A program made the position numbers and the translations under genes. A stretch of 24,933 nucleotides of DNA, taken from NCBI GenBank assembly GCA_947254895.1, contig CAMYEY010000013.1:1-24933 (forward strand), written 5' to 3'. This DNA is from an uncultured Clostridia bacterium (GTDB taxonomy: Bacteria; Bacillota; Clostridia; Saccharofermentanales; DTU023). Position 1 is the stretch's first letter. Every line of letters begins with the position of its first letter. This document shows, piece by piece, positions 23,417-24,933 of this stretch. Under the pieces are notes generated by a model. That model searched no databases. It saw only the letters and a program-made list of their open reading frames with translations, and was not told where the DNA came from.

Positions 23417-24933
23417 TTACAGTGCATAAGCCTGCCTATCCCTAAAGAGCCAAATCAGTCTTTCCTTGACCGGTTCTTTGAGACCCATGATACGCTGGAT
23501 AGCGAGGCTATAGTAGTCTAGCTGAACTTGATAACGCTGCCTAAGGGTATCTCGTTTTTCTTGGTAGCTACCCTGGATAATATCTGACTTATAGTCGAGG
23601 AGAACAGCCTGACCATCTTCCAAAAACCAAAGGTCAATTATCCCCTGAACTAGAGTCTGCTCTTTAGCATTGCCCTCGATAGTATGGTCTAGACCTAAAG
23701 CCGGTATAGCTAGGGTAAAAGGAACCTCCCTGTAAACCGGCCCCCCTGCCTTTTCCAATCTGTAAATTCTTTGTGCCAAGTCTGACTTTAAGAAACCGAC
23801 TATCAAGGGATAAGCTGCCACGGCCTGATCTTTCTGCCAGCCGGCTAGCTTGGCTTGCTGAATCATCAGGCTAATTTCCTTATCAAAAATTCCCTGCCAC
23901 TCAGCCCGGTCACAGCTTAAAAATTTACCCAAGGGCAGATAAAGCATCAAGCTGTGGATAAGGCTACCAAACTCCGGTCCGGATAACTTAGGTTCGGCCT
24001 TTGGCCGGTCCTCTTTGAGGTCAAGTTGAGGCTGTCTAATGTTAAAGGCCATATCCGCCAAACCAGGAACCAACCGGGGCGGATTTTCTTCACCGGCCAT
24101 TTGTCCGGCCTCTTTGAGCTCTGAAACTGTCAGCTTGGCCGGGCTCTGGTTAATCAAGTCCTCTGCCGGCCACTTGGCCAAGAGGACACCTAACCTTTCC
24201 ACCTGGGCCAGGCTGGCCGGATCAGTTAGAATTAATCCGCCCTCATTAGCCCCTGCTGGGTCCATTTCATCCAAGTTCTTTTGACCCATAGGTCTACCCT
24301 CAAGCTGCCGGTAAAATTTTGCCTGGACTTGCTCTAATAAAAATTCAGCCGCCACTATTGATACCCGGTAATGTTCGAATTCCAGCTCTTTTCGACCTGA
24401 TTCCGCCTGCATTACCCCCGTGAAATAGTCTGTTATTTCAGCTTTTTCCCTAGATAAACATGACATCAGGATCTCTGCATAACTATTTAACTTTTTCAGC
24501 TGTTCATATGCCACTTCTGCCCTAAGATTTGCCGTTAGCTTGGCCAACCTCTCCCGATCATTCTCATTCATTCTAGCTCCGGATAAGATAATTAAATGGT
24601 CTTCTGCCCGGGTCATAGCCACATAGAGCAGACGATACTGTTCTGCCCAGTCACGCCTTAGCAACTCAGCCTGCTGGTCAAGCAGGTCCGGAGTGGAATG
24701 GATGGTATTGGTCTGGCCATCAGCGATATAGGCAGACAGGCCCAGCTGGGGATCAAAATCAAAGATAGGGTAATCATTGCGGCTAAAAAGCTTAAGGTTA
24801 GCACCAGCGAGGAAAACGACAGGGAACTCTAAGCCCTTAGAGGCATGGATCGTCATGAGGGCTATACTGTTACCGGGGGCAGGCGGGTTGGCAAAGTTCT
24901 CCAACTCCAATTTTTTATCGAGGATCTTCTGGA
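23417..24933 (-). CDS. addA: AddA helicase-nuclease, C-terminal part (runs off the right edge)
   Basis: The last about 505 residues of the AddA subunit of the AddAB helicase-nuclease, which resects double-strand breaks for RecA repair. The frame is open to the last base, so the start lies outside the window; the TTG at 24910 is not the real start. The window begins within the UvrD-type helicase: LMTIHASKGLEFPVVFLAG and YRLLYVAMTRAEDHLIIL are the late helicase motifs (V and VI region). A linker follows, then the RecB-family nuclease: LVQGIIDLWF and AVLLDYKSD carry the Asp and Asp-x-Lys catalytic residues, and YQVQLDYYSLAI the conserved QLxxY motif. Both activities look intact in what is visible. 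In related bacteria addB lies upstream. The 23339-23416 gap to the next gene shows no clear terminator. Confidence 0.92.
   Translation of the reverse strand, partial: QKILDKKLELENFANPPAPGNSIALMTIHASKGLEFPVVFLAGANLKLFSRNDYPIFDFDPQLGLSAYIADGQTNTIHSTPDLLDQQAELLRRDWAEQYRLLYVAMTRAEDHLIILSGARMNENDRERLAKLTANLRAEVAYEQLKKLNSYAEILMSCLSREKAEITDYFTGVMQAESGRKELEFEHYRVSIVAAEFLLEQVQAKFYRQLEGRPMGQKNLDEMDPAGANEGGLILTDPASLAQVERLGVLLAKWPAEDLINQSPAKLTVSELKEAGQMAGEENPPRLVPGLADMAFNIRQPQLDLKEDRPKAEPKLSGPEFGSLIHSLMLYLPLGKFLSCDRAEWQGIFDKEISLMIQQAKLAGWQKDQAVAAYPLIVGFLKSDLAQRIYRLEKAGGPVYREVPFTLAIPALGLDHTIEGNAKEQTLVQGIIDLWFLEDGQAVLLDYKSDIIQGSYQEKRDTLRQRYQVQLDYYSLAIQRIMGLKEPVKERLIWLFRDRQAYAL

Overview
The window looks like a chromosomal segment of a low-to-mid GC Gram-positive bacterium (Bacillota), probably an anaerobic, Clostridia-like lineage. 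The evidence is two lipoproteins with LVAC lipoboxes, a class B sortase beside a giant wall-anchored CnaB/VaFE-repeat protein, an AddA-type helicase-nuclease, a FeoB-associated Cys-rich protein, and a tRNA-Ser with an encoded CCA. I cannot name a genus from sequence reading alone.

Layout. Positions 1-240 hold a tandem array of 72-bp units, each with a 31-nt imperfect inverted repeat; it runs off the left edge. It abuts the C-terminal remnant of a LacI/GalR-type regulator (to 467). Next, on the minus strand, is a four-gene metal-uptake operon, troABCD (4370 to 527), whose last permease carries a fused winged-helix domain. A sirtuin (4682-5419, +) follows. Then come three minus-strand genes: a HerA-like ATPase with its own promoter (5507-8023), a class B sortase (8110-8961) and an 1856-residue surface protein (9114-14684). 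The last two are probably an enzyme and its substrate: the protein ends in a KPTTN sorting signal resembling the NPQTN type, followed by a membrane anchor. An aldo/keto reductase, a reverse-oriented copy of the 72-bp repeat and a tRNA-Ser(UGA) with a strong promoter and terminator occupy 14883-16126.

From 16206 to 18736 lies a three-gene osmoprotectant-type ABC operon (permease, binding lipoprotein, ATPase; minus strand). From 18938 to 20639 lies a ferrous-iron uptake (feo) locus in visible decay: a frameshifted feoA, the start of a second feoA joined to feoB debris, a feoB lacking its G domain and most of its membrane core, and an apparently intact FeoB-associated Cys-rich protein. The right end has a PLP aminotransferase (+), a convergent Fe-ADH-fold protein that seems to have lost all metal ligands, and the 3' part of addA, which runs off the right edge.

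How it fits together. Metal supply is a theme: troABCD looks intact, with a possible DtxR/MntR-like operator, while the feo genes are broken, so Tro or loci elsewhere may carry the load. The sortase/VaFE pair is a self-contained surface-display module with unusual features: a missing canonical sortase arginine and a thioester-like domain that seems to lack its glutamine. I saw no phage, CRISPR array or transposase. The most novel items are the dispersed 72-bp palindromic repeat family, the non-canonical sortase/substrate pair and the pseudoenzyme-like Fe-ADH. All domain calls come from reading motifs; no database search was run.
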